Shown here: positions 29,201 to 41,818 of the stretch, piece by piece
How the letters are laid out: each line of letters opens with the position of its first letter
How positions within the stretch are numbered: position 1 is the stretch's first letter
Source of the DNA: Azadirachta indica
Lineage: Eukaryota > Streptophyta > Magnoliopsida > Sapindales > Meliaceae
Assembly: GCA_022749755.1 (NCBI GenBank)
Contig: CM040440.1
Coordinates: 20,261,269 to 20,325,268, forward strand
Length of the DNA: 64,000 bases
Reading direction: 5' to 3'
Position numbers and translations under genes: made by a program
Notes under the pieces: model-generated
What the model was told of the DNA's origin: nothing
The model's input: the letters and a program-made list of their open reading frames with translations, nothing else
Database searches by the model: none

Positions 29201-31340
29201 CTTCTAACCTGATTCCTCAGATTCTTCAGACACTTAAGTAATAGCGAGGGATCAAAAGTCCAGGGAGCTGAATAACCAAGTGAGAGGCGTAAAATGTAAG
29301 TTTCCATGATGTTTTAAGTTGCTAATTATCAACTGTAAGAACCTCACCTCCCCTCCTTGCATGTGCTTCCTTTGGATTCTAAAATCCAGATAAACTAGTC
29401 AAAATCACGTCCATAGGTGACGATAATTCTAAATAAAGAAACATAGAGAAAGCTTAACCTCCATTGCATCTAGCTGAGAACGATATAGATGGAACCCATC
29501 CATAGGAAGAACTGTAGCAACATCTAGAGGCTTAACCTGAGAACCAAATGAAGAAGCCTTTTGAGGCCATGTCTTGTTTATACGCTGCACTACTTCAGAT
29601 GCTAGAGTGCTCTTTCCAGCACCAGGAGGGCCAGCCAAACCCACAATATGCCTGCATAGTTATTAATGTAGGCAATTTCATTTTCAGAGCATAGTATTTT
29701 AGAATTAAGAGCAAAGACACAGCAGTCCTCATGGTCATCGAACCCCTTAAAACAATAACTGAACTTCAAGGTAAAAGTAAGTCTTCACAGTTCAGATAGT
29801 ACTATTTTTGTTGAGAACTTGAATATAAACTATTTTCATCATATAGCAACCACCAGTGACACAAGATGACAAAATCAAAAGTTCTTCATTGAAGCAACTT
29901 GAACTCACTTCGCATTGGCATATGATGCTATTGCTGATGTAGGAAGAAGACGCTCAGCCAAAGCATCATAAATCTCATCCATGCACCTTTAAGTGAAAGA
30001 AAGCAACATTTTAATATAACTTAACAGATAAATGATTTTAAAAAACTGAAATCTACAGATGAATGAGCTGCACATATGATCATAGACAAAAATACATGTA
30101 TATATTTGCAACCAGGTCTAGATGATTTTCTAGAACCAATCCTGAAAAGAAATGTAAAAATCAGCCAAAACAAAAGTCAGCTAATAGGTTTCCGGCAATT
30201 TTGGTTGACATGAATAACCCTGAATCACAAGCTCCATTTATGCGATACTGCTTGCAAATACTACTTCCCTCATCAGTGGCATACATAAAGCTCCAAGATG
30301 GGGGCAATTGTAAATACTTAAGAATCTTAATTTGAAACATATGACGTATAATCCACAAGGCACAAGTTTCGCTTAGAAATTTGTTAGTCAACGAAAGTAA
30401 CTGAAGTTCATTGTCCATGAAAAGCTGGTCTCTTCAAAATTTCCTAGATTAACTATTGTGACCAACCTCATTATTGAATAGCAGTCAATATTTGCTCATG
30501 TAAGTTGCTTTGAATTGCACAAAACATCCATCCATGCAAAAGAAATAAGAAATTAGGGAATCATATCAATACACAGATTCAGTATCCAATCCACATTCAA
30601 AGTTAAAGATGCTTTTCATACCATACCTGGCCTCTACAACAGGAATTTCTCTCTGTTGACTGCACAAAACCTGATATAGGACGAAATGAATTAAAAAAAA
30701 ATGACATAACAAAGAAAACAAAATTTCAGATTTAGATCGAAATCAATAAAAGTTCCACCTTTAAAGAGATTTTGTTCTGAGCTACAGATGCAGTTTTACC
30801 AAACAAAGATTGTGGATTTCTTCTGCTCCATGAAACGGCCACAAAATGATGATACCATGAAGGAAGTTTACCGCTTTTAAAGAGTAATGAGTCTGCAAAT
30901 TAACAAACATTTGTACTTGAAACAAGCAAAACAGAAATAAATAAATCAGAGCAACAATAAATACAAATATCACGGAAGCGTATCAAATTTGAAAGAAGAG
31001 AAAAGCAGTCACTTATTAGCTTCAGCAGAAAATCCCTAAACAATATAATATACAACATCAAAATAGTAATTGCTTCACTTCACTACACAATGAGATAATA
31101 GATTATTTTTCAGACCACCTGACCTGACATCAACTTATTAAATATTGATCATCGAACAACATGCTTTTGAACGCAATTGAGAATTTTTTTTATAAAGCAA
31201 AAAATAAATAAAACGCACAAAAATTTAAATCTTTAAGTATGCATTAGCAATTGAAACCGATTGTTTGAGAGGAGAAGGAAACCTGTTGAAGAAGAGCTCA
31301 GATAAGCTCCGGGCGTCGTAGAAAGCGAAGACACCTCCAT
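26245..31340 (-). CDS. P-loop nucleoside/uridine kinase-family protein (phosphoribulokinase/uridine kinase superfamily)
   Basis: Twelve exons on the minus strand: 31283-31340, 30759-30892, 30627-30670, 29909-29986, 29459-29651, 29348-29378, 29209-29267, 28946-29019, 27777-27863, 26546-26607, 26426-26454, 26245-26331 (TGA), giving 311 residues in one frame. Walker A is GPPGAGKS at 112-119. It is followed by LPMDGFHLYRSQLDAME, the substrate-binding segment of the family, then FDHGVGDPVEND, VVIVEGNYLLLD (second strand and catalytic acid region) and the C-terminal EYNDRPNAELIM. These features match the plant single-copy P-loop kinase often labelled uridine-kinase-like (Arabidopsis At1g03030, from memory). 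The true substrate is not known to me. Residues 1-100 have no clear domain and the Ser/Thr-rich start could be a transit peptide. ATG (MEVSS) is the first in frame. Confidence 0.92.
27080..27307. repeat. Short direct repeat inside a kinase-gene intron
   Basis: A segment of about 28 bp (ATATAGAATAGACAGAATAG plus CARCCTTAA) occurs at 27080-27107 and again at 27280-27307, exactly 200 bp later with one mismatch. Shorter flanking words (ATGAAGTGTC, GGTATCCTGC) are also repeated nearby, so a diverged local duplication within the intron is likely. Confidence 0.7.
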
Positions 31341-32542
31341 TGGAAATCGACTAGAGAGAAAAAGCAAAAGGAAGAACAATTTTCAATTTTGAACGAAACA
31401 GAAAACCGAATGAAAAAAAGAGCGAAGGCATAAATAAATAAATAAATAAAACTGATATTGGAGGTGAATGAAAAAAGAGTTTATACTAAGGTGATGTCTT
31501 CGACTGAGTGAAGCAAAATCTACAATTAAAGCGCTGGGATTCATTGTCAAACAAGGACACGTGTCATACCTCTTTTGTGACAACAATGTCGCATAGGATT
31601 GGGTCAGTATGACACGGACTGAAGCAGATAATGCACACTGTAATCGCCTTCTTTCCTTTCTCTTTTATCATCGTTCGCGGGAAGATTGTACCAAATTGAA
31701 ATTGAAATTAATCAGAGAAAAGCTATACATATTTCATTTTGAGTAATTTATGTCAAATTTTTTATTCATTTAATTTTGAATAAATATTTTATCATTTAAG
31801 ATAAACCAAAAAGACGGGGATAACTATTTAATATGTATGATATTATCCTCGAATTCTCCACTAATCATTACATGTCTACCATGTGTCATTGATCTCATCC
31901 TCATCCATGAGAAGCCAAATCCTACAAGACTTTATACTCGTCTTCGTAACTTTGTTTTAAGACAATGTAAATTACAGTTGTAACCAGTGCATTTGTAGTT
32001 AGTTTTAAAAAGAAATCAAAATATTTAATAAACAAATTTACCATTTCAAATAATTTATTATCCATCAATACCAATAATACAATAAACTAGTACAATATTT
32101 TAATTTCAAACATTTTTCCTGCGGGGCGACAAAATAATCCTCTTCGATGTAAAATGAAAACGTCACTAAATGAATAATGTTAATAAGGATCCAGCTATAA
32201 CTCATTTTGACATTATCTCCTGCATGAGCCAGACAATTAGAGATACAAATACAATTACTCTTTTTTTATTATTATTATTTTCTGAAAGATGAACAGCCGA
32301 CAAGACGCAAGAATCTTCCGTCCAGAGTTCTTCCCACGGCATGTGATTTGCAGTTGGAGAGTAAAATGGCAATTTTACAAGGCAGCTGCACCAATTTAAA
32401 CAATTACAACCACTTGGATCCAGAAAGTATGCAGCCTCGGTGATAAGCTAATGTGACAACGAATAAGAATTTGCACCACGTCCATGTTTGTGTACATAAT
32501 TAAAAATGAATGCCATCCTTCATGTGCACAAGACATTTAGGA
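31341..32542. other. Intergenic: kinase promoter and FBL17 3' UTR
   Basis: About 1.2 kb between two genes on the same strand. Close to the kinase start is an AAATA-type run (about 31431-31449). A perfect 10-bp palindrome, GACACGTGTC, lies at 31556-31565 and contains an ACGT core (G-box/ABRE-like). The rest is AT-rich and, towards 32543, should be the 3' UTR of FBL17. No coding content is seen. Confidence 0.5.
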
Positions 32543-35500
32543 TCAGTCCACCACCACATTACATAGCCGTCTCTCAACCCGCCGCCGCTTCATATCATCA
32601 TCAGATGCCTGAGTGGTAACAACAACTGCCAACATGAGATACTGTTTCTCATAGTAGAAATGCAGAATAATCTTTCGTAATCTGTAAATTCTTGTCTTTT
32701 CTAATTGATGAAACTTAGGAAAGCACTCATTGCTGATGCTTTATCATGCTAAAAATAACTCTCATAGTTATGTAATTATTAGCATAGGGAATTTTTTTTC
32801 CCATTTTACCTGATTGAAAGAATGTGGCACCCGTATTCTCTTGGAGCCATCAGCTGAACGTTTAAATGGATATTGGTTTTCCAGAGCAGCAAAGTTATTA
32901 TTCACCTGGAAAAATTCATGTATGAAAGAGTAAGAATCATTGATCGGAGAAAACAGCGGACTGGATTGCAATCCCTGAGCATAGAAATTAAGCCACCATT
33001 TAAGTTTGCACTGAGAAATGGATCACTCATGAAATATACACTTTTTCATGAGAAACGGCATTAAATAGTATCTATTTCTGCTCTATAAAAGAACACATAA
33101 TAATTTGCACGTGCATTTTGGGGTTTAAAGGGAGATTTCCATGTTGGAATGAAATCTATCTTCTGATAACTCTGATCAAACTCCAACCAACAATGATTTT
33201 ATGGTCAATTATGATGGATAGGGAAGCACATATCCTACAAAATGCCTCCTGATTACAAATTGAAGTAAAATAACTGGTCATTTTCTAAAATTTAATAAAT
33301 AGTCAACAAACTATCATTTATTTTCTACTCCGGTGTGAGATTCACTAATCAAATTGTACAAAACTTTAAAAGCTCTTAGTAGGTTCGCACCATTACTCGA
33401 CGGAGCAGACAAAAAACTTATATATAATACTGGTCCCTGTGGACAAGATTAACTAGCTTATCTGCTATATCACTCCCAAACTAATACTAGAAACAAAAGC
33501 GATGTGTTCCACCTTTTGAGATTTGCTAGGTTTGCCAATAACAAAAGCACAAGTCATAGAGTTAAAATTAATGCCGATTGTACAAGGTTTTCATATCTGT
33601 TCTCATAAAAACTTTCCGATTCAACAAAGGCATCAATGCACAATCAGCCTATTCAATTTCCATTTTATAGAGAAAATGCCAAGTCAGCAAACAATACATG
33701 TATAAACAAAAATTAGCCCAAAAATTTAACCATTTACCTGGCTTTGAACAGTCCCAATCAATAACTCTTGACAGCCTGATGCATGCACACTTTCTAGCTT
33801 GGGGCATTGAAGTAGCAATGTGTCTGGATTTGTTAACACAAGCTTTGCTAGATTAGTATAATCTGTCCCAGTGTTGAAATAGATCAACCATTAAGAAACA
33901 GTGAGTGCATTAAATAATATACCCGGACGTAAGTTTCTACAAGAGTTCAAATTGAGGTCATTCAGTTCGGGACAGTTTAGACATAGAGCCTGCATTTAAG
34001 TTCACCAAATAAGAACCACAAGAGGGATAAAGATAAAGATATTTACATATGAAATCTATAGAAAATAACTCACATCTAAACCAGAACAACCCCACAAGCT
34101 TAGTTTTTTCAATCGGCAATGTTTAATAATCAGCTTCTGGTACATAAGATGTAGTTTGTTGTTGAAGGCTTTCTGTAACTCTAAGTCACAGGTTTCATCA
34201 GAGTTTGAATCTTGAGAGTTGGGGTCACATATGGACATTCCGCAGTCCATGAGTTCAAGAAGAGGTAGCTGTGCTGTGGCAAACTGAATTCCACCTGAAA
34301 GTTCCGAATAGCAGTTAATCAGCATAAAATATCATAAAATATAGAAGCAAATATTGATATAAATTAGAGCCAGGACTTGAATAGTACTTGAAGTAATATT
34401 AGGACAAAGAGCAAGGAGGAGTCTTGACAGAGTATTAGGGAACACATTGCAGATCATTCCAATGCCACTGTCACTGATGCTTGATCTGTCATTGAAGTGT
34501 ACAGTCAAATAACACAATGCAGAAGACACACTAATGCAAAGAAAGCAACCATTCTGAACAAGACTTGAGTTTCAACTAAAACATACCCACTTAGATCAAG
34601 CAATTCTAGCTTTGAATATGTTGAGGCAATGGCAGCAACAGATGCATCAGTGATTTCTGATCCAAGTACAAGTGAAATCATGCGCAAGCCCCTGAATAAT
34701 GAACGTTTAAATCAATAGTCATCCACTGTTCAAATAATGGAAGCAAAAAATAACTTGTCATAACATAAACTGGAAGATTGCTAGACAGCTCAGTATATAT
34801 GCGATAATACTGTTCAACTTTCCATGTACAATGAAGTCACTTGACAAACCTTAAGCCTGCAGCTGTAAGGGCAAGCACAACAGCATGAGAAAGTCGAATT
34901 GATGCAATATGAATGTTTTGCAATCTTGGACAATTCCTTCCCAACCCATCAGCCATAGCAGTAAGATCAGTACTATCATTCTCTTGGCGAGAAAATTCCA
35001 AAGAAATCTCTTTCAAATTGGGACAGTTAAAAATCTACACAAGGACACACTGATGTAAGAAAGAATTCAAGACATTCCATATCAACAGATAAAAGAGGAA
35101 TAATTACCATCTTAGAGAGGGAGTAAAGATCTGAAAGCCAAAGTGTAGAAAGACTTGATGAGCAGAGGACAAATCCTCCTAAATTAGAACACCCTTCCAT
35201 CTTAAGACTTGTAAGACATCGTTTATCAGCAACAAAACGACCCAATTCATCTCTACATAAGAAAACATCAAACAGACCCTTTAATAAATTCAGCATCGGT
35301 TAATCATGTCAGACCACACTCATATTTTACACCAAACAGAGGTTTAGGCCCCGATAATAAGAGTAATATAACACCAAAATAGCCAATAAATAACAAATTC
35401 CTTTGGAAGAAAACCCAAACATTAATTAGGCTCAATAATAATTTGCAAATTCCACTAGGCATAAGGGCAATGCAGCATCATATGTCCCATTACAACTTAG

Positions 35501-37225
35501 AATATGTAGAGGATAAATGGTTATCATATTCAGAGGACCACGAGAAATTATAGACGATGGGACCAAAAACAAATTGGAAAGGCTCATATAAAACAGTAGT
35601 AAAACCTGGCATCATAGACATAAAAACTAAAAACTTCTACTTGCAACTGCACAGGACCATAAATGAACAAGAAAGACATTACAAATCATTGCAATTTGTT
35701 TCCATTGCATATAACTCCATCCACTAGTTTTCCCTTTTAAAATAAAATAGATCAAAGCCCATTGATTCCAAATATCCAACCACTGAATCCCTCATTTTGA
35801 TATTCCCCAGACCCAAGGATTATGTCAATATACATATGGTTGAATATTTAGATCATTTTCAACTCATCAGCCCAATTAAAACCCAAATAACAGTGGCCAG
35901 ATTCAGAGTCAACTACATTAAAGAACCAGAATCTTAAAATTAAGACAGAATCTTAAAATTAAGAATCTCCATACGGATGATAGCTAGTGAAATAGTGTAC
36001 TGTGCACCACGTGAATGATCAAACTGTGAATTGAAACATACAGAAGGCATCAGAAATTATACCCGGTGATTCGATTTACTGCAGTATCGGATGTGTAGAT
36101 CTCCATAGACTCCAGATTAGGGCAAGAGAATGCAATGCATGCTAACATTGTTGCATCAACATCACTGCATCAAGTAAATTTAGGTTAAAATATTTTTCAA
36201 AGAGAAAATTGACCTGTACCAGCACACAGCCCTTCCCCTGTTACAGTAATATCTATCCATTGCAATAAATCACAATTAGCAGAACCATTTGTGATTCTTT
36301 GATAACAAAGATAGTATGGAACTCTCATCAAATTTATAAAAACCTCGTTATTGAAGTATCAGACTTTATAAAATTTCATTGCATTATATTCACTTGTCAT
36401 TATACTGCATCCTGTCCTGTTGCTCATAGATCAAACAGTCCTATGCATTTCCCTCTGTCGATCATACCACGTTGAATCTTAACATCTAGAACTCTCATTC
36501 GATTAAATCTAGATTATGTCCATTTTATCCATGTTTATAATCCATTTATAATTTTCTATCCATCGTCCACCAATAAACCCCATAAAACCCTAGATCTGGT
36601 GTGCAGAGAGTGAAATGGCCGAGAACCCTGACCTTTCCATTCTAAGAGAGAGCCTAACAAGGCTGGGACACTTCTGCAAAATAGATCCAATAAATCCAAC
36701 CTGCGCCCTTACAGGAACCCTAAGTCTGAGCTCTTCGGCAGCCCTCCACAGCCTTCTCGTCGTCTCCCTCCATCCTTTACACACCTTCGCGGCCGCCAAC
36801 AGCCCCGCCGGTGGCAATCTTCTCAACACCTCCCACAAAACCCCCGCCGGCAGACCACCAGACACAATCGGGTCCGGATCCACCGTCTCCTCGTACGCGG
36901 AATCCGGTTCAGGAGACTCGCAACTGATATCGATATTATCAAAAGAGAGAGCTCGGCGGAGGTGAGAGTAATGCTGGTGACGGGGAGGGCGGCTGGCGGA
37001 GAGAGAGGTGGGAGCGGAAATAACAGCGGAAGAAGAAGAAGGCGTGGGCGTAGTGGAAAGAGTAGAGGTCGTAGGGGTGGAGACATTGCAGGTGTGGCCC
37101 TTCTTGGGGAGGCCGCAACGGCCGCAGTTGTAACTGCCACGTCGTTTGGAGGGACGGACGTTGAAGTCGAAAGAAGAATAATCGGTGGCGGAAGGAGAGA
37201 CGTGAGGCTGGTGTTGACGGTTCAT
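32543..37225 (-). CDS. FBL17: F-box/LRR-repeat protein 17 (cell-cycle F-box protein)
   Basis: SCF ubiquitin-ligase substrate receptor. In Arabidopsis FBL17 targets KRP CDK inhibitors and is needed for pollen mitosis and S-phase entry. Eleven exons: 36633-37225, 36063-36164, 35108-35252, 34850-35034, 34587-34691, 34388-34485, 34074-34294, 33923-33989, 33738-33823, 32810-32905, 32543-32608 (TGA), giving 587 residues, the expected length. An N-terminal Cys cluster (CGRCGLPKKGHTC, 34-46) is followed by a Ser/Thr/Pro linker. The F-box spans about 123-165 (GGLPAGVLWEVLRRLPPAGL, VCKGWRET). Leucine-rich repeats fill the rest (CPNLESMEI, LTSLKMEGCSNLGG, LKKLSLWGCSGLD, CPELNDLNLNSC). The tail is basic (MKRRRVERRL). 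A match to the E2F consensus lies about 115 bp upstream of the ATG. Confidence 0.95.
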
Positions 37226-40200
37226 CGTAGAATATTGACTGCGAGATAGAGTGAGAGAAGGAGGGTAAGAGTGAGTGGGATTAGAGAGAAATAAAGAGAG
37301 AAGAGTTGGTGGCGGAGGGGCGGGAGATTAGACAAGTTTTCGCGCGCTGATTTTGAAGGAGAGAAAAAAATAAAAAATAAAAAAAAGAGCATGAAAGAGA
37401 GGAGCGTCGTATGTTTGAAGTTAATTACTGTTTTGGCCTTGCTTTGGCGGGTGAAAACACGTGACTTGATGCTCTATTGTTTTCAAATTTTCTTATTATG
37501 GCATTGTAAGCTCCGCGCCGCGCATGCCAACTCCACCCGCCAAGATTTTGACGGACTAAATAAACTCAGTGTTTCAATTTCATAATATATAAATTTTAAT
37601 TTAATAATCAAGTTAAAATGGGGTGCAAATATATTCAAATTATAATGTTTATAATTTCAACAACTTTGGGATACAAATTCTTATACAAATTTTACTTATA
37701 TATTTTTGTCATATAAAAATATATTATTGTCATATATTTTATTTAATTTTTAATTTTTTAAAATATAAAATATTCAATAATGTTAGTAATGCTGTATATA
37801 AGAACCAAGAGCTGTACGATATAATTCAAGTTATTTTGTTTCACAATAATAATTTGGTTAAGTTGATCATTTTACAAATCCCTTTTATGCCCAAATTATA
37901 TATAATGAATTAATTTAAATTTTAGTCGTGTACAGATAGAACTGTATAACAAGATAGAGTTATATTGAAATAAAAATATTAATAACTTAAGTCATTAAAC
38001 TAAAATTGTTAAATTAAATTTATGATCATAAATATATATTTTTTAAAAAATAGATAATTCCATAATAATTTTAAAGTAAATATAATTTCAGAAGCTATAC
38101 AATTCAGTGTTTGTTTTGAGAAACATAAATTTTTTTTAATATTATAAACCTATTTATTATTTACAATTTACTCATAATTTACGAAAATTTTATTAATAAC
38201 AATAAAAGGTACAGATACTGTTGTAACACATCCAACAAATAAAAATTTACTTTTTATAAAAGATTTATCTAAAATGTTTTTGAGAAACAAATTCATATAT
38301 TATGAGAAATCTCGTCAGCTGCAATTGGTAGGATTCGAACTTCAATTTACTACACGAGTATCATAAAATTCTAAATAGATAAATTTAAGATATTTCACGT
38401 TTTAAAATAAAAAAAAAATTTATGTGTAAGTTTTTATTATAACAGATCTAAGGGTTAATTAATGTACATTGATTACTGTTATCAACAATTGGTTACAACA
38501 CGTTATTTTCCTCGTGCGACAATCGGAAAGGAAAAACAAAATACCCAGCTAATGTCACCGGCTTCCGAATAACAAAGGCACTAATTGAGAAGCCTGGAAG
38601 CATTTTACATTATAGCTGTTCAGATTTAATGCATTTGCCCGATCACTTTTCTTTGAGTGCACGTACAACTCTGGGGGACCGGCATTTTTTTTTCCCGGCT
38701 AATTTTTGAAAAATATATGTCGAATATAATCCCGAGAATTTGTATTTAGAATAATAACATTTTAGTCTCCAACTTTGATGAAACATCAAATTAAGGTATA
38801 TGTTATTAATTTTAATATTTTAGTTATTGGTGTCCAAGGAAGGTTCGAAAATAAATGATAGGGATTATTTTTTTTTTTAAAGCAGATAGGGATTAAATGT
38901 TAAAATTAAAAAATAATATTTTTATTTACTAGTTATCAAATTTTAGAGACAAAAATATTATTATCCTATTTGTACTTCATCAACGTTGGGGCTAAATTTT
39001 AAACAGATTCCAGCCAAAACATCTTCGTCGTCGTCATTATCATCATCGTCATCGTCATCGTCATAATAATAATACTAATAATAATAAAAAAATTGCTGAA
39101 TTTATACTTCAATTACTAACCATGTTTTAGTTGTGATGTGACTTAGAACTGATATATTATCTTATCAAAATATATATTTAAAGTGATATAAAAATATACT
39201 AAAATAATGTACTGTTGTATTTTTTAAAAATGTATATATTGTAAACCACTCGTAACTTACATGTATGCCAAAAAATAGCTAGTAATTGATTTTGGATTTT
39301 ATATATGCAGGAACAGAGAAAGCCACAAAACCAAACAAACGCATCGCAACCAAAAAGGCAAAGAGAGAAGCCGGCCGGCGGACAAAGGGCCTCGCCCAGC
39401 CGGCGATTCCAAATTTTTTAAATGACCACGTTCATTTATTTATTTAGATATGCTCAATAATTAATTTATTTAATAAAGTGAATGTATATACTAATAGAAG
39501 TTTGGGATAGTAAAATTTTTTTAAGTTTGGCACTCTAGCAGAATTAGTCTCGAATGAGATAAAATTAGTGTAATATAATGAATAATGGAGGGAGAAATTA
39601 CTTTTTACATCGTTAATAGAATGAGATACAGTTTAATATTCTGTATCCTATTCTCTCTCTCTCTCGATATATAATATGTTAATTTTTAAATATATATATA
39701 AATAATATTTAATTAAAAAATATATAATTCATAATATTATATCAAGTAATAAAATTTTTATATTTAATATAATTATTATACATAGATAATGTCATAATAT
39801 ATTAATAATAATTTTAATTAATATTTATTATAAAATAAATGTGAAAAATGTAAAAAATGAGTGGGATAGAGAATTTATTTTTTATATAAAAATTTTTCGT
39901 TTTGTCCTATTAAATTTTATTAAAAAAAATAAGATAAAAAATCAAAATTAAAATTGAAATGGAGATCAGGAAACACCTTCCTATTTTCACTTCGCTCCAT
40001 TATCATCTCTAATATAGATGATGTTTTTAAAAAATTAGAATTCAACGAAGAAGATTGGAGATAACATTGCATGCCACTTTAATTGCACACTCGTCTTAAT
40101 AAAAAAATTATTATATATTTATTTATTTAAAAGTTAATCGCTTAATTACATCATTAATTAAATTAAATTACTCAACATTATTATGTCAAACAAATTCTAT

Positions 40201-40498
40201 TTAAAATTTCGTTGTACATATTTTCTGCTGCAGACAGTACGCAATTAGGCAGGATTGGCATGGAGTTCTGCTCGATCGTCAATAGTCAATGGTCAACCTA
40301 AATGTTGTATTAATTTGCTTATGTAAACACACGATATTCAGTATTCACACTTACCACGTGTCGTGAGATCAAAATGTCAAGAGAAAACAACTTTTCATAA
40401 TGGTCTAATTAGTCAATGAAATCCGGCTATTCCGTCAAATATACGTGTATACATGTGATCACATTAATTTGTCAAAGTTTTAATGACATAAGATAATA
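37226..40498. other. AT-rich intergenic region upstream of FBL17
   Basis: The first about 350 bp are the FBL17 promoter and 5' UTR (GC-rich, purine-rich). After about 37560 the sequence is strongly AT-rich and eroded, with no readable gene. Local oddities: a compound CGTCAT/AAT microsatellite at about 39018-39090 and a short GC-rich island at about 39370-39410 (GCCGGCCGGCGG). Two inverted words (AATAATGGAGGGAG at about 39580, and TCGCTCCATTATC at about 39991) could be the ends of an old MITE. None is strong enough to name. Confidence 0.45.
37338..37345. promoter_or_regulatory. Putative E2F-binding site of FBL17
   Basis: TTTCGCGC matches the plant E2F consensus TTTSSCGC and lies about 113 bp upstream of the FBL17 ATG, next to a GC-rich GGCGGAGGGGCGGGAG stretch. 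FBL17 is known in Arabidopsis to be controlled by the RBR1-E2F switch, so a functional site is plausible. This is a single 8-mer match. Confidence 0.6.
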
Positions 40499-40507
40499 AT
40501 TTCTATT

Positions 40508-41809
40508 GGGTTTTAACACATACCGCCCTTAAGGTCTTAGATTACCTCCCCTAAAACCATCAATCTTTATTATTTCACTGTTAAAATTAAGGGTATTATG
40601 ATAAAAAATAGAAGAAATTTCTCCTTTTACTCCTCCACCAATCATTTTTTTCCTCAAACAACGCTTCTTTCATTATCCAATGCTCACCATTTTTCCACTG
40701 TTTACCATATTCTTCATCTCTTTTCGTATCTCCTCTGTTCTCTTCCACTTTTTCACCACCTCTTTCCTTATTTATGCTTTCGTGAGCCCCATCACATCCT
40801 TCCTCATTTGCACCTCCATGGCAACTTCACATTTGCTAGCTTTACCATTTTCAACTTCTTAATAATATGTAAGCTTATTTTTCCCACATCCAGAGAGTAA
40901 GAAATAAGGTAGTTGATGTTCTAATTAATTATGATTTAATTTGTTCTTCCCTTTATTGGTGGAATGATCTTCCTCTTGTCATTTGCAAAAACTTACGTTT
41001 AAATTTTTGGGATGTTCCCAACTTTTGATTTATTTTATAATATCTACTGTTAGTGTTGTCGACTGCAGAATTCTTTGTCAGTTTATCAACTGCTGGTTAG
41101 GACATTCTATTAGTCATTAATTCTTTACTCCTCCAAATACTATATATGTATTTGATGTTGTATAACGATGGATCTGTTATTGGGAGAAGTTATTTGGTTA
41201 TATGCTGCTGGGAACTGTTGTTGCTACTGTTGGGAATGTTGTTGCCTTACTTGTGTTATGCTATTTTTGAGCTTTTATTCTGTTTTTGGATTAACGCCAA
41301 TACTTACTGCTGGTGCTATTTTCCACTTGATTTCTGTTAAAGTGTTTGTTGTGCTATCTTACTACTATTTTATCTTCCCACCTAATGCTAGCTACAAATT
41401 CTGCTATTGCTGATATGCTTTACTGCTACTATTTGCTACCTGCAACGAAAAAAAAATAACAGCCTAATTTTTATCATTTTGCAGCAAAAAAAATTACAAT
41501 TTACTGCTATTTCTCCTTGCTGTCGTGTGTTGTATTTGATTATTTCTAAACTTTAATTTTTGCTAAACCTATGGTTCCTTTTGTATTTCTTTTTCTTCAT
41601 TTTTCAATAATATATTATTTTAATTAAAAAAATCTCAAAGTTAAATTTGTGTCTTTATTCTAAAAATGGCAAATGAAGGACAAATGTATCTTTTTCATAA
41701 TTATGGATAGAAGTGGAAGTCTGTAGGGGAGGTATGTGTACATTAAACTAAATATTCTCTCTAAGTGTTAAAAAGTTAAATTCAGGGGAGATATATGTTA
41801 AAACCCCTC
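40508..41809. mobile_element. Candidate non-autonomous TIR element (Mutator-like?), about 1.3 kb
   Basis: The left end (40508) reads GGGTTTTAACACATACCGCC. The right end, reverse-complemented from about 41808, reads GGGTTTTAACATATATCTCC, giving inverted termini alike at 16 of 20 positions. A second inverted word (ATACCTCCCCTA-like) lies just inside both ends. The flanking 9-mers (40499-40507 and 41810-41818) agree at 7 of 9 positions, as an old 9-bp target-site duplication would. The interior has a pyrimidine-rich block (40610-40870) and a GTT/GCT-rich block (41195-41440) and no transposase. Confidence 0.5.
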
Positions 41810-41818
41810 ATCTTTATT

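Noticed and set aside
36615..37249. Plus-strand and second-frame open frames over the FBL17 first exon
   Set aside because: They are shadows of the GC-rich FBL17 coding exon, which has clear F-box homology on the minus strand.
38318..38350. tRNA-like T-arm (GGTAGGATTCGAAC on the plus strand, GTTCGAATCCTACC on the minus)
   Set aside because: No acceptor stem, D-arm or anticodon arm can be folded around it. It is probably chance or a repeat relic.
39577..40013. Possible MITE with ends AATAATGGAGGGAG and GATAATGGAGCGAAG
   Set aside because: Only about 12 bases agree and no target-site duplication can be found, so this is not enough to call an element.
40598..41413. Open frames of 60-100 codons
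   Set aside because: They lie inside the candidate TIR element and reflect pyrimidine- and GTT-rich sequence. No recognisable protein.
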